Part shown: positions 41,898 through 54,800 of the stretch, piece by piece
Layout: each line of letters starts with the position of its first letter
Position numbering within the stretch: the first letter of the stretch is position 1
Assembly (NCBI GenBank): GCA_002049455.2
Contig: KV919048.1
Coordinates: 38,213-102,212 of the forward strand
Length of the DNA: 64,000 bases
Direction of reading: 5' to 3'
Source: Porphyra umbilicalis
Lineage: Eukaryota > Rhodophyta > Bangiophyceae > Bangiales > Bangiaceae
Made by a program: the position numbers and the translations under genes
The notes under the pieces: generated by a model
Database searches by the model: none
The model's input: only the letters and a program-made list of their open reading frames with translations
What the model was told of the DNA's origin: nothing

Positions 41898-43438
41898 ACG
41901 TGCCTATTGATGTGCCGACTGGCGTGCAGCAGTTATTGGCGACCACCCTCTGGGGAGGCGGTCTCTTTTGATTGTTGATTGTTCCTATAGTGTGCGTTTG
42001 TTTTCTTTTCACTGCTTTCCGCGCTGAGAGGTAAAACCATTGTTCCACGTCTCCGCGTTTTCTTTCCTTCGTAAATGTTGGAGGTGCATCTGGTACGATG
42101 CGCTCCAAGAAAAAACAAAGAATAGATCCCAAGGCCATCTCTCCGATGATCTTCGCGAGCGCACCCCAGAAGATTTCCGAGGAAACCGCACGGCTCGTGT
42201 ATGGAAAAAACCGAGCAAAACATAGCAAGGCTTTCCAGTGTGTCACTCGCGGTACGACCCCACGGCACTGCTGAAAGGCATGCTCGATGTTTTGACATGA
42301 GCACATGGCAATAGGTCGTACGGCTTATAAATCAGAGAATATGCCGCACGCAGTCGTGTAGGTTGGCCGCAGAAATTACCTGCAGAGTGATTCTACAGCA
42401 AATACGGGAGGAGGACCGAACAACATTACATAGAGAAGCCATCGCGGGCCATTGGCATCCCAGAAATCAGGCTGTCCGCCGTATCGTCTCTGGAGAAGAC
42501 CGCACGTACCAGGCAGTAAATAATCCCCAAAAATCAATATGCGTAACAGTCTGGGAGCCATCTGCTACATGTGCGCAGGAGCTGTTTCCGTGTGTGTGCT
42601 CGATTCCTGTCACAAAATGGCCGCAGAAAGCATGCCGCACAACATGCGGGGAAACACGATGGTATGTTTTCCAGATACTTTCCTTGAGGATCGCGCCAAT
42701 GATAGTATCTCGTGTTTTCCTCGGAATCGTTCTTCTCTCTCGTCAGGATGATCCCTGGGATAGCTCATGGAACCGTATTTCATGGGCGCCGGGACAATCC
42801 GGCGGACGTGTACCAGATCAAATGAAAGAAGTTCTTCAGCACATCTTCTGGGCTATCCGTCTACATTTTCGAAAGATACTTCCTTAATATTTGGAGATCT
42901 TTTTCTGTCGTACTGCTCTAAATTTCATATTCCGGCCCACAGTGGAAGAGATGGCACGCATGTGGGCGGGAAGGCGGCGGCGACGACCGCCGAACCGACA
43001 CACGCCGTCACGACGGCGATAGCGGCGGCCGCCGCCACGCGGCGTGCGGCCGGGCAGGAGTGCAGCATGGCATATAGCAGCACTCCTCCCACCTGCACGG
43101 GGGCGGTCGGGTGCGCACATGCCGGTGGTGCAGCAGGGGCAATTGAGAAGGCGAGCTCCGCAGGCAAAGACCGACTGAGGCGGTGACAGCGAGTCCAGGA
43201 TCCGCTTGTTCCACTTGCGGCATGACATATATTTTCTTCAAATTAAAAGCGAACACGTGGCCCACCGACGATCATTATCAGAGCGTGCTGGCATGATTTC
43301 GATAATTTTGCGATAATTATGACGATCATTATCGCATGGTAATTATTGGCCCACATCTCTGCACTGAAAGCATGCTGTCATGCTGTGTGGGTTTAACTAA
43401 CCAGTAGTCACCTCTGGAAGAGGTGAGGAGCGAAGCAC
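41898..43438. other. A/T-richer intergenic region
   Basis: No gene recognised. Near 43270-43350 the block GACGATCATTATC occurs twice in direct orientation among other ATAATTAT motifs. The composition change suggests one or more noncoding mobile remnants. Open frames here show no domains. Confidence 0.45.
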
Positions 43439-43516
43439 CCTATTCACACCCCACGAGATGAACCTGGTGAACAGTCTACGATTACCCGCTCGAGGCGGCT
43501 CGGAGACGAGTGGCTG
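43439..43516. repeat. 78-bp flanking repeat, first copy (probable retrotransposon target)
   Basis: Begins CCTATTCACACCCCACGAG and ends GAGTGGCTG. The same 78 bp recur at 51685-51762 and 59890-59967 with one substitution here (GG for GA near the end). It precedes retrotransposon copy 1. Confidence 0.88.
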
Positions 43517-43592
43517 TGCCGGGCGAGACGGTGACGTGGCGGAGGGGTGCGTTGGGGGTCCGGGCACCCCCCCCCGCGGCGGCGCGGCGGCG

Positions 43593-46500
43593 ATGGACGC
43601 GGCGGCGGCCGGGGGGGCCGCCGCCGTCGCCGCGACGACGCGCGCGATCGCGGCGTTGCTCGACGCCGTCGCCGTGAACGCCACGGCGGCGTCGAAGCGA
43701 ACGCTGCTGCTGCTGACAGTTGCGCATCTGACAGAGGATCGATTGGCTGGGGATGGTCCAATTTACGATTCTCGCCTTTCATTGGCTGGCGCGGCGCCGC
43801 TAATCGCTATTAGCGGCTTAGCCGGCGCCGCTATCCCCCCCACCCCCGCGTGCTCCCCCACCCCCGCCGCTGACCGCCCCGCCCCCCCGCCCCGTCGCCC
43901 CCGGCTCCCCCCGCTCCTGCTGCTGGTGCCCCCCCCCCCCCGTCGACGGGGAACCCTTCCCGCTGCCGCCCGGCCGCCGCGGCCGCAAGGCCCGTCGCGC
44001 GGCGCGCCGCCATGCCGCCGCCGCGACGGTGGCTCCTCGCCTGCTCGCCGCTGCTCCCGCCGCCGCCGGCGCCGACGCCGGCCTGTCTCCCCCTCGCGGT
44101 TTCCGCACTCCCCCCCCGTGGTTGCGGCGGCGGCTGCTGCCGCCGCCGCCCCCGCCGCGGTCGCCCGCGACGCCGCGCCTCCCGCCGGCGCCGCCAACGT
44201 CGGTGCCGGCGGCCCCCCCCCCCCCCCCCTACCGGCCGCCCCTGCGGCGGCCGCCCAAGACGCGGTCGCCGCGCCTGCGGCGGATCCCCGCGCTGCCCCC
44301 CGCCCGCGTCCCGCGACATGGGCCAACGCGGTAGTCGGCGGGCGTGGGGCTGCCTCTGCGGCCGTGACCGGCGGCCGGCGGCCGCCGCCGCGCGGCGGCC
44401 AGACCAAGGACGCTGTGGCGGTGGCCGCCGCTGCCCCGGCGGCGACAAACAAGGCCAAGGACGGCGACGCTGCCGCGGCGGCGGCTGCTCGGCTCGCCCG
44501 CGCGACCGCCGCGGGCGCCGCGCTGCGCCGCCTCGCCGCCGGGTCGCCCCCGCCGATGACGCTGCGGACGGTCTACGTCCGCGGCGTCGCCCGCGAGTCG
44601 CGCACCTGGCGGCTGCGTGAGCTGCTGTCGGGAGCCACGGGGCTGCCCAAGCGGGCGGTCGTCGACGTGGACCGCGCCGGCGACCTCGCAGAGGTGCGCC
44701 TGCTGGCGCAGCACGCCGACGCGTTTGAGGCGGAGGTGGCGCTGTCGCCCGCCGCCGCCACGCTAACGCTCGTGCGAGGGGTCGACCCCCTCTCGCCGTC
44801 GCTGCTGGGCGCCCCGCACCGACGCGGGCTGTCGGCGGAGGCGGCGTGCGAGGTGGCGCGCGCGTTTTACGTGGCGCGCCGCCGCGCCAAGCTCGCGTCG
44901 CTAGACGAGCGGGTGGGCATGCCGCCCGCCCACCGGGACGCCCTCCGCCCGCTGCTGCACCGGGAGCTCGCCCCGTACGTGCAGCAGCTGGGTGCTGGTG
45001 GTGGCATGGTGGGCGGCCGCGTGGCGCTCCCGGCGGCGGCGGCCGCCGGTGCCGTTGCACAGCGCGGTGGTGCCGCCCGCCGCGGGGCGGACGGCGCTCG
45101 CCTGGTTCCGCCGCAGGGGGTGGCGACCGCGGAGGCGGTCGACGCCGACCGGCCGGGCGCCGAAAATTTCCAGCCGGCGGCTTCGACCCCCGCGTCGGTT
45201 TCTGCCGTACAGTCGGAAATTTCGGTATTGCCGCCCACCCCCCCACATTTTCGGCCGCCGCCGAACATGACGCGGCGGCCGCGGAAATTTCTCGCACCGA
45301 AGGGGACGGGGTCGATCCCGCATCCGGGATCGGGATGCGGATGGTCGCCACGACGGCGACCGACCCCCCCCCGAATCGGGTCGCGCCTCGCCCCGGCGAG
45401 CAGAAAATTTTGCTGTGTCCGCCTCGCCCGGCGGCCGCAGCTTGCCCCCCACCAGCCCCCGCATTACTGCGGACCCCTCGACGCCCCTGGCGCGCGTGGC
45501 CCGCAGTTCGCTCGCGGCCGACCGCCATATGGCTGCGGCGGGCGGGGTGATGGATGCGGACGTGTCGGCGGACACGGCTGCCTCGCTCCCCCCGTTGGCC
45601 GACGCGGTCGCCGCGGCTGTCCGGCGCGTGCCGGGCGGCGCCGTGGGCGCTTTGTCGCTAGCAGCGGCGCTGTTCCGCGTCGCCGACGGCGCCGTGGCGG
45701 AGGCCGCCGACGGGGCCGCCCCATCGCGTCGCCTCGATCCGGCCGCCGCGGAGGCGCGCGCTGATGCGGCGGAGGCGCGCGGCGTGCGCGTCGCCGCGTC
45801 GGCCGCCGCCACGGCGGACACGGACTTGGCGGTGTCGTCGCCGGCCCTGCCCCGCCCCCCGACGTCGCCGTCGACCGAGGGGCGACTCGACGCCGAGTCG
45901 GACGTCGCCCTGAGGACCGCGCGTGGGTTGCGGCGGGCGACCGCGCGCATCGTGGCCGCCCACGACGCGCCGGTTGCCGTCGCGCGCCGCCTGCGGGCCG
46001 CCGCCCTCGCGGGCATCGCCCGTCGTGCACGGGGCGCCGCCGCGCGCGCTGTCGCCGCTGCTGCCGGCACCGACGCCGCTGCCGCCGCGTTGGTGCGCCT
46101 CCCCCCCGACGTGGGGAGCGCCGACTGTGGCTTGGGGGGGGGGGCAGCTTTGAGCGCGCCTGGCGCTGGTGCGCGCGCTCCCCCACCGACGCCCGCCGCT
46201 AAGCGGCGCGTGCGGGCGCCGCCCGACTCCGCGTCGGGGCACCGCCTCGCCTGTGCGGTCGGCGCGCCGCCTGTCGGCATTACCGGACGGACGCGCGGTG
46301 CCTGGCTGCGCGCTGCCGCTGTGGCGCCGCCGCACATGGCCGGCGCTGCTGCGGGGCCGGTCCTCGCTGCGTCGCCGGCGGCGGCGCACGCTGCTGCCAG
46401 CGTGCCGCGTACCCTGCGCGTGTCCAGCGAGTCGGATGTGGGGGAGGGGGTTCCCGCGGCGCCCCAACCTGACGGTTGGCGTGCCGCGAGCGCCCTCTGC

Positions 46501-46632
46501 TCCACGTCCAACGCGCACGCGCGTGCGTCTGTGGCCGTGTCGCCACCAGACGAGCACGGGGCTCGCGCCGCCGCGCCGGCGGTCGCGCCGCCTGCTGCCT
46601 CCCCCCCCGTTAGCGACGCCGCCGCCAAATGA
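43593..46632 (+). pseudogene. Retrotransposon ORF1, copy 1 (RRM-like RNA-binding protein)
   Basis: Nucleic-acid-binding ORF1 protein of the element. Starts at MDAAAAGGAAAV, just inside the element. An Ala/Pro/Arg-rich part of about 300 residues leads to a compact RRM-like fold (TLRTVYVRGVARES...LLSGATGLPKRAVVDVD...EVRLLAQHADAFEAEV) near 44550-44760, followed by a helical region (SAEAACEVARAFYVARRRAKLASLDERVGMP). The frame shifts at least twice between 45230 and 45420. The C-terminal part, with many Ala-rich helices, then runs to a stop at 46632. That stop TGA overlaps the ATG of ORF2 (ATGA). Breaks lie beside C runs and are absent or elsewhere in copy 2. Confidence 0.7.
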
Positions 46633-49600
46633 GTTCATCTGATGGTGACTCGCTGGCCCTCCCGGGGGTGGGTCGGCTGCCGCGCCCGGTCGGGCGGCGC
46701 GGCCTGGCGAGACGGCGGGGCGCAGCCCCCCCCCGCAATCACAGGACTGGCCGTTCCCGGCGTATGTTCTCAGACAGTTTGACTACTTCCCCCGACGACA
46801 GTGACTGTCCCTCTACCCCCCGTGCCGCGTCCCCCGTGCTGTCCGGCGCGGGCGACCGCGCCTTTGCTCCCCCCCCCCCGCCCGCTCTACTTCCTCTGGC
46901 GCTTCAGTCTTCCCCCCCCCCCCTGCACCCCCCTGCTCGTTCGTGTTCCCCCTTCCCGCGCTGGCCTCGTCGGCTGGTGGGACTGCCGCGGCCGATGGGC
47001 ACCGCTGCCCGGTCGCGAGCTGCGGCGCGACCGCCGCGGGCAACCCGCTGTGGCTCGGCGTCCGCGCTCACCTGCGCGACGCCCACAAGGCCGCTGACGT
47101 GCCGGCGTCGTTGCTGTCGGCCAACCGGCTGCGCGGCTGCCGCCACTGCGGCGCCTTGCTTCCTTCCGGTAGGTCGACGACCGCGCGCCTGGCGCTGGCG
47201 GAGCACGAGGCGGGGTGTGCTCCGCGCCCGGGCGCGCCTGCCGCCGCGCTGGCGGACCGCGTGGTTGCACGCTCGCTGGCGGTTGGTGGCGCCGCGGCCG
47301 CGTCGGCCGTTGCCACGCCGCCGCCCTCTCCTGCTGTGGACGGCGCGTCTGGTGTGGCCGGTGTTGCGGCCCCGCCCCTGGGCGTCTGCCCTCTGGTCAG
47401 CTGTGGCGCGGCCGTGGGGGCGGGCGACGCGCTGGTCGAGCATCTGCGCACGGCGCACACGGCAGTGGACGTGCCGCCCGCCCGCCTTGAGGCAGCGCAG
47501 CTGGGGGGCTGCCGGCACTGCCACCGCCTGTTTTCGGTGGTGCGGACGGCGTCCGGGCATCGCCCCCTGCGCTCGCATGAGCCCAACTGCCCATCGCACC
47601 CGCTGCTGCAGGGGGGGGTGGTCGTGCGGCGGCTGTGGCGGCAGCCACCGCGGCGGGTGCGTCGCCGGCGACGGCGGCCGACCTGGCCAGCTGGGCGACG
47701 CGCACGTGCTGCGTGGTGGGTGGGTGCACCACCACGTTCCGCGGCGCCGTGACGCCGCGCACGCTGCCGGCGCACCTGGCGCGGTCGCACAAGCTGGCGG
47801 CGGTGCCGGCGGAGTGGATCCGCGCGCTGCGGTTGGCCGGGTGCCGCTACTGCGGTCGCCCGTACCGCACCGTGGTGGACTGGCAGCGGCGGACGTCGCT
47901 GTCACGACACGAGGTGCGGTGCGACGCGCGGCCCGCAGTGGCAACGGAGGAGGACGAGGACCCGCCGCCGCCGCCTGACGGCGAAACGGGGGGTGCCCTC
48001 GCCACCGTCCACGACGGTACCCGCTCGGTGGCGGTCGCCGCGGCCGGAAACCAGACGGGCGGGGGCGCACCCCCCCCCCCCCCCCCTCCGCCCCCCCCCC
48101 CTCGACGCTTTTTTCGGGGGAGCCCAGCGAGTGGGCGCGGCGGCGCGGGGCGTTTCTGCTGCTGCAGGCCCCAACCCCCGACTCGTGGCCGGCGCTGGTG
48201 GCATCCGGCGCGCGCACCGCCGACCACGTTGCCGCCTCTCTGCTGCCCGCGTGGCGGCAGCTGGGCGCCGACGCGCTCGCCTGGGTGCGGCGCGAGCCGG
48301 GCAACGCCACTGCGTGGCTGTGGCTGATGACCCTCCCCTCCCTCCTCTTCCACGTCCCCGCGCGCACGCGGGGCAGGGGGGAGGGTCCAGCGCCGCTGAG
48401 TCACGCCGCGCGCGTGTCCGCGCTGCTCGACGGGGACTTTGCGGCCGCGTTGCGCGACCGCAATGTCGGTGTGTGGCGCGAGCCGCCCGAGTCTGCGGGC
48501 ACGGTCACCACGCCTGCGGCCGTAGCGCCACCCGCGTCGTCCCCCTCACACCCGCCCACCCCCCCCCCCCCCCCCCGCCCGACACGACGGCTGCACCCCT
48601 TCCCCCTCCGCGGGTTGGGCCGGGCGTCCCCGTCCGCCCGACGAGCGCCCGGCTGCGCGTGACACGCGTGCAGCGGCGGGCGCTCCGCCAAGTGTGGCGC
48701 GGCCGCCTAAGCGCCGCGGCGCGCACCCTGCAAGGGGCGCCGGTGGCGCCCCACACGGGCGCCGTCTGGCAGGCCGCGCGGCGGCTCTTCCCGCGCGCCA
48801 CGCCGGGGCTGGCGACGACCGAGTCGGTCGAGGCCGACTTTGGCCCTGAGCTGGATGCCGCCGCCGCGCACGGCGTGGCCGCGGGCGCCCTGCGGGGCTT
48901 GTCGGCGGCGACGGTGGTGGAAACCATCCGGTCTGCCGCGCGCGGCTCCGCCCCGGGCCGTCCGGCCTCCGGATGGAGCACCTGTGGGCGCTGGCGGAGG
49001 ACGGGCGCGACGCGCTGGTGGGGGTGGTGCGGCTGTTGGCCACCGACGCCGCGACGACGGTGGTGCCGGCGGTGGCGAGCCACGCGCTGGCGGGCGCGGA
49101 GCTGCTGCTGCTCGTGAAGCCGGGGGCGCCCGACGCTGCCGGGGTGCCCAGGCTCCGCCCAATTGGGATGCCGGAGACAATCCGCAAGCTGGTCGCCGGG
49201 TCGCTGGCGCGCGACCTGCGCGCGTCGGCGGCCGCCCTGATGGCTCCGCTGCAGCTGGGCATCGGCGTTCCCAACGCGTGCGAGCGCCTCTTGCACGCGT
49301 TGGAGGCCCAGCTGGAGGCGGCGCCGGAGGAGGGGGTGCTGCTGCTGGACTACAAGAACGCGTTCAACCTCATCTCCCGCGCGGCGGCGCGCGCTTTCAT
49401 CGACCGCGCGTTCCCTTCCTTGACGCCGCACGTGACGGCGACTTACGGCGGCGCTCCGCCGGCGGTGTACGGATGGGCGGCGGCGCGGCGCGGCGGCGAC
49501 GGTGCTTGCGACGACGACGGCCGCGACGGCCGGGGCGGGGCGGGCGACGGCGGCGACGGTGGGCGGGGCGACGAGGACCCCCCCGGCCCAGTCGACGATG

Positions 49601-51556
49601 ACGACGACGCCCACCCGCCCCAGTGGGTGCCCCCCCCCCCGACCGGCGGGTGCTCACCGTCGAGCGGGGGACACAGCAGGGGGACCCGCTGGGGCCCTTT
49701 CTGCACGCCGCCGCTCTGATGCTCGTGCTTTTGCGTCTGTCGCGCCTCCACCCCGCGCACGTCATCGACGCATTTCACGATGACGTGCGCGCGGTGGGGC
49801 CCGTGGCTGGGCTCGGTGCGGTGATGGCGTCGGCGGCGCGGGTGGGGGCGCTCGTCGACGCGGAGCTGTCGCCCACGAAGTGCGTGGCGTGGTCGCCGGG
49901 CGCACCCGCGGCGCCGCCCGACCTGACCGCTCAGTGGCGGTCGGAGGGGGTACAGCAATTTCTATCCCTGTCGGCAACCGCGATTTCGTGGCGGCGCGCG
50001 TCCGGCCATGGCGGCCGAGCACGCGGCGGGGGTGGCGGCGATTGTCGCCCTGCCGGAGGAGGAGCTTCAGACTAAGCTGCTCCTCCTCCGCCTGTGCGCC
50101 GGGCCGCGCGTGACGTACGCGCTGCGGTCTCTCCCCCCCGACGCGGGCACCACGTTGGCCGCCGCCGTCGACGCGGACGTCCAGCGGACGGTGCTCTCCC
50201 TCTTGTGCGACGCGACGGACGGCGCTGAGGTGCGCGCGGCGTTGCTCGCGCGCGCCGCGCTGCCCGTCCGCATGGGGGGGCTGGGCGTCGGCGATCGTTC
50301 GCGCGTGGCGGCGGCGGCCGTCGTGGCGTCCTGGGCGGACGCCGCCGTGCACTGCCACCGGGCGGCGGCGCCGGCGTTGGCCGACCTGGCTGATGCCCTG
50401 CGCGACACCGACCCGGTTGGTCGTGCGGCGCCTGCCGGCGCCGAACTTGACACCCGGGCGTGGCCGGGCGCCCCTCGGGCGGGCGTCGCGGCTGCTGCTG
50501 GTCCGCTGGCGCTCTACCGGCGGCCGACGCGACGCCGTCGGGGCGTCGCCCCCCTATCCTCCCTGGCCTTCTGGCGGCCGTCACGGCCCTGAACGCCGCG
50601 TGCGGCGCGGCGCCCGCACCCCCCTCAACCGCCCCCGACCTCCTTGCCCCCCCTGCCGACGCCCATATCGCGGCGACCGGCCTACTCCGCGTCGCGGGGG
50701 GGACTCGGCTGAGTTGGGCGCGGCTGCTCGGGGGGGGCGGGCCCCGTCCCAGCGGGACCTGGCGGGGCCCGTGCACCTTGCCGCGCTGGAGCGGCTGCGG
50801 GCTCCCTGCCAGATAACGCCGACCTCGCGCGGCTCGCCGCCTGCCACGGGGCGGGCGCGGGCCTGTGGCTGTCGGCGTTGCCGGCACCCGGCCGCCCTGC
50901 CGGCGCCATGGGCGGGCGGGCCATGCGGATGGCACCCGCCTCTGGCTTGGGTACCCCCTGTCGCGCGGACAGCGGTGGCGCGCCGGTGCGCGTGCGGCGC
51001 GGCGGTGGACGCGTACGGCATCCACTTCCTGGCGGCGTGCAGCGCCCCCTCGTGCATCTCGAATGCCACGTTTCGCCACCACGCGCTGGTGGCGCGGACG
51101 GCGGACGCGCTGCGCGCGCACCCGCAGTGGCGGGACGTCGAGGTGGAGGCGTCGTCCGCGCTGTTCAGCGCTGGCACTGCGACGCTTCGCCCGGACGTGC
51201 GGGCGGTGCGCGTGCAGACCGGGGGGGTGGTATGGGGCGACGTCGCCGTCGCGTCGGTCTTCACCGACAAGGTCGTCGCGGACGTCATCGCCCGGCCTTC
51301 CTTGGCTGTGGCGGCGGTGGGGCGCGAGGCGCGCAAGGTGCGCAAGTACGCGCCGCGCCTCCCCGCCGCCGACCCGCCCGCTGTCTTCACCCCACTGGTG
51401 TGGGAGGTGTTTGGCCGCGTGGGCCCCGCGTCCGCGGACTTTTTGCGAGCGGCCGTCGGTGGTCCGGGGCGCTCGCGCGCGCTCGCGTCGCTGCTTACGG
51501 ACGCGTCGGCTATCATTTGGCGCTATAACGCGCGCATGCTGTGTGAGGGTTTTTGA
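46629..51556 (+). pseudogene. Retrotransposon ORF2, copy 1 (zinc fingers, reverse transcriptase, endonuclease)
   Basis: Makes cDNA at a nicked target. After MSSSDGDSLALPG, six Cys/His modules follow in alternation, for example CPVASCGATAAG...HLRDAH, GCRHCGALLP...HEAGC, CPLVSCG...HLRTAH, GCRHCHRLF...HEPNC, CCVVGGCTTTF...HLARSH and GCRYCGRPY...HEVRC. The RT domain has motif A LLLDYKNAFNLISR (Asp at 49348), motif B GTQQGDPLGPFL, and motif C AFHDDV (Asp pair at 49779-49784). The C-terminal endonuclease has CACGAAVDAYGIHFLAAC...RHHALVARTADAL, then LRPDVRAV (51194) and VVWGDVAV (51239), a PD-D type centre, and ends IIWRYNARMLCEGF. At least seven frame changes are needed, mostly at C or G runs (for example 48071-48110 and 49630-49640). 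The copy is either dead or mis-sequenced. Confidence 0.8.
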
Positions 51557-51684
51557 GGTGTGATGCGAGGGGGCGGGCCACTTTGGACGCCCCAACTGCT
51601 TTGGCCCGAGTTTCCGGTTGAGTGGGGCCTCGGCCTCATTTCGTAGTTAGCGGACATTAGGTCCGGGACTGATGAGACGCAAAG

Positions 51685-51762
51685 CCTATTCACACCCCAC
51701 GAGATGAACCTGGTGAACAGTCTACGATTACCCGCTCGAGGCGGCTCGAAGACGAGTGGCTG
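51685..51762. repeat. 78-bp flanking repeat, second copy
   Basis: Identical in length to the first and third copies. It sits exactly between the 3' end of retrotransposon copy 1 and the 5' end of copy 2. Confidence 0.88.
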
Positions 51763-51838
51763 TGCCGGGCGAGACGGTGACGTGGCGGAGGGGTGCGTTG
51801 GGGGTCCGGGCACCCCCCCCCGCGGCGGCGCGGCGGCG

Positions 51839-54800
51839 ATGGACGCGGCGGCGGCCGGGGGGGCCGCCGCCGTCGCCGCGACGACGCGCGCGATCGCGGC
51901 GTTGCTCGACGCCGTCGCCGTGAACGCGACGGCGGCGTCGAAGCGAACGCTGCTGCTGCTGACAGTTGCGCATCTGACAGAGGATCGATTGGCTGGGGAT
52001 GGTCCAATTTACGATTCTCGCTTTTCATTGGCTGGCGCGGCGCCGCTAATCGCTATTAGCGGCTTAGCCGGCGCCGCTATCCCCCCCACCCCCGCGTGCT
52101 CCCCCACCCCCGCCGCTGACCGCCCCGCCCCCCCGCCCCTTCGCCCCCGGCTCCCCCCGCTCCTGCTGCTGGTGCCCCCCCCCCCCCGTCGACGGGGAAC
52201 CTTCCCGCTGCCGCCCGGCCGCCGCGGCCGCAAGGCCCGCCGCGCGGCGCGCCGCCATGCCGCCGCCGCGACGGTGGCTGCTCACCTGCTCGCCGCTGCT
52301 CCCGCCGCGCCGGCGCCGACGCCGGCCTCTCCCCCCTCGCGGTTTTGCGCTCCCCCCCCCGGTGGCGGCTGCGGCTGCTGCCGCCGCCGCCCCCGCCGCC
52401 GTCGACCAAGTCGCCGGGCCCCCCGCCGGCGCCGCCAACGTCGGTGCCCGCGGGTCCCCCCCCCCCCGCTACCGGCCGCCCCGGCGGCGGCTGCCCAGGA
52501 CGCCGTCGCCGCGCCTGCGACGGTTCCGCGCGCTGCCCCCCGCCCGCGCCCCGCGACATGGGCCGACGCGGTGGTCGGCGGGCGTGGGGCTGCCCCTGCG
52601 GCCGTGACCGGCGGCCGGCGGCCGCCGCCGCGCGGCGGCCAGACCAAGGACGCTGTGGCGGTGGCCGCCGCTGCCCCGGCGGCGACAAACAAGGCCAAGG
52701 ACGGCGACGCTGCCGCGGCGGCGGCTGCTCGGCTCGCCCGCGCGACCGCCGCGGGCGCCGCGCTGCGCCGCCTCGCCGCCGGGTCGCCCCCGCCGGTGAC
52801 GCTGCGGACGGTCTACGTCCGCGGCGTCGCCCGCGAGTCGCGCACCTGGCGGCTGCGTGAGCTGCTGTCGGGAGCCACGGGGCTGCCCAAGCGGGCGGTC
52901 GTCGACGTGGACCGCGCCGGCGACCTCGCAGAGGTGCGCCTGCTGGCGCAGCACGCCGACGCGTTTGAGGCGGCGGTGGCGCTGTCGCCCGCCGCCGCCA
53001 CGCTAACGCTCGTGCGGGGGTCGACCCCCTCTCGCCGTCGCTGCTGGGCGCCCCGCGCCGACGCGGGCTGTCGGCGGAGGCGGCGTGCGAGGTGGCGCGC
53101 GCGTTTTACGTGGCGCGCCGCCGCGCCAAGCTCGCGTCGCTAGACGAGCGGGTGGGCATGCCGCCCGCCCACCGGGACGCCCTCCGCCCGCTGCTGCACC
53201 GGGAGCTCGCCCCGTACGTGCAGCAGCTGGGTGCTGGTGGTGGCGGTGGGCGGCCGCGTGGCGCTCCCGCGGCGGCGGCCGCCGGTGCCGTTGCACAGCG
53301 CGGTGGTGCCGCCCGCCGCGGGGCGGACGGCGCTCGCCTGGTTCCGCCCCAGGGGGTGGCGGACCGCGGAGGCGGTCGACGCCGACCGGCCGGGCGCCGA
53401 AAATTTCCAGCCGGCGGCTTCGACCCCCGCGTCGGTTTCTGCCGTACAGTCGGAAATTTCGGTATTGCCGCCCACCCCCCCCACGTTTTCGGCCGCCGCC
53501 GAAGATGACGCGGCGGCCGAGGAAAATTCTCGCGCCGACGGGGACGGGGTCGATCCCGCATCCGGGATCGGGATGCGGGTGGTCGCCACGACGGCGACCG
53601 ACCCCCCCCCCGGATCGGATCGCGCCTCGCCCCGGCGGGCAGAAATTTTGCTGTGTCCGCCTCGCCCGGCGGCCGCAGCACGCCCCCCACCAGCCCCCGC
53701 ATTGCGGCGGACCCCCCGACGCCCCTGGCGCGCGGGGACCGCAGTTCGCTCGCGGCCGCCCGCCATATGGCTGCGGCGGGCGGGGTGTGGATGCGGACGT
53801 GTCGGCGGGCACGGCTGCCTCGCTCCCCCGTTGGCCGACGCGGTCGCCGCGGCTGTCCGGCGCGTGCCGGGCGGCGCCGTGGGCGCTTTGCGCTGGCGGC
53901 GGCGCTGTTCCGCGTCGCCGACGGCGCCGTGGCGGAGGCCGCTGACGCGGCCGCCCCATCGCGTCGCCTCGATCCGGCCGCCGCGGAGGCGCGCGCTGAT
54001 GCGGCGGAGGCGCGCGGCGTGCGCGTCGCCGCGTCGGCCGCCGCCACGGCGACACGGACTTGGCGGTGTCGTCGCCGGCTCTGCCCGCCCCCCGACGTCG
54101 CCGTCGCCCAAGGGGCGACTCGACGCCGAGTCGGACGTCGCCCTGCGGACCGCGCGTGGGTTGCGGCGGGCGACCGCGCGCATCGTGGCCGCCCACGACG
54201 CGCCGGTTGCCGTCGCGCGCCGCCTGCGGGCCGCCGCCCTCGCGGGCATCGCCCGTCGTGCGCGGGGCGCCGCCGCGCGCGCTGTCGCCGCTGCTGCCGG
54301 CGCCGACGCCGCTGCCGCCGCGTTGGTGCGCCTCCCCCCGACGTGGGGAGCGACGCCTGTGGCTTGGGGGGGGGGCGGCTCTGAGCGCGCCTGGCGCTGG
54401 TGCGCGCGCTCCCCCACCGACGCCCGCCGCTAAGCGGCGCGTGCGGGCGCCGCCCGACTCCGCGTCGGGGCATCGCCTCGCCTGTGCGGGCGGCGCGCCG
54501 CCTGTCGGCATTGCCGGACGGACGCGCGGTGCCTGGCTGCGCGCTGCCGCTGTGGCGCCGCCGCACGTGGCCGGCGTTGCTGCGGGCCGGTCATCGCTGC
54601 GTCGCCGGCGGCGGCGCACGCTGCTGCCAGCGTGCCGCGTACCCTGCGCGTGTCCAGCGAGTCGGATGTGGGGAGGGGGTTCCCGCGGCGCCCCAACCTG
54701 ACGGTTGGCGTGCCGCGAGCGCCCTCTGCTCCACGTCCAACGCGCACGCGCGTGCGTCTGTGGCCGTGTCGCCACCAGACGAGCACGGGGCTCGCGCCGC

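Larger units (their letters stand above)
43517..51684 (+). mobile_element. Non-LTR retrotransposon with restriction-like endonuclease, copy 1
   Basis: About 8.2 kb, bounded on both sides by the 78-bp repeat. Two overlapping ORFs: ORF1 with an RRM-like domain, ORF2 with zinc fingers, reverse transcriptase and a C-terminal restriction-like endonuclease, the layout of NeSL/R2-type elements. The 3' end is a short GC-rich UTR without poly(A), ending near GATGAGACGCAAAG. Copy 2 follows directly, head to tail. Several one-base frame breaks interrupt both ORFs. Confidence 0.85.

Noticed and set aside
42363-42887. A 174-codon plus-strand frame in the A/T-richer region
   Set aside because: No domain and no splice signals, and competing frames overlap it. 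It is probably chance.
43763-54775. Long minus-strand frames (up to about 590 codons) opposite the retrotransposons
   Set aside because: Arg/Pro/Ala-rich antisense of GC-rich coding DNA. The plus strand shows conserved RT and endonuclease motifs.
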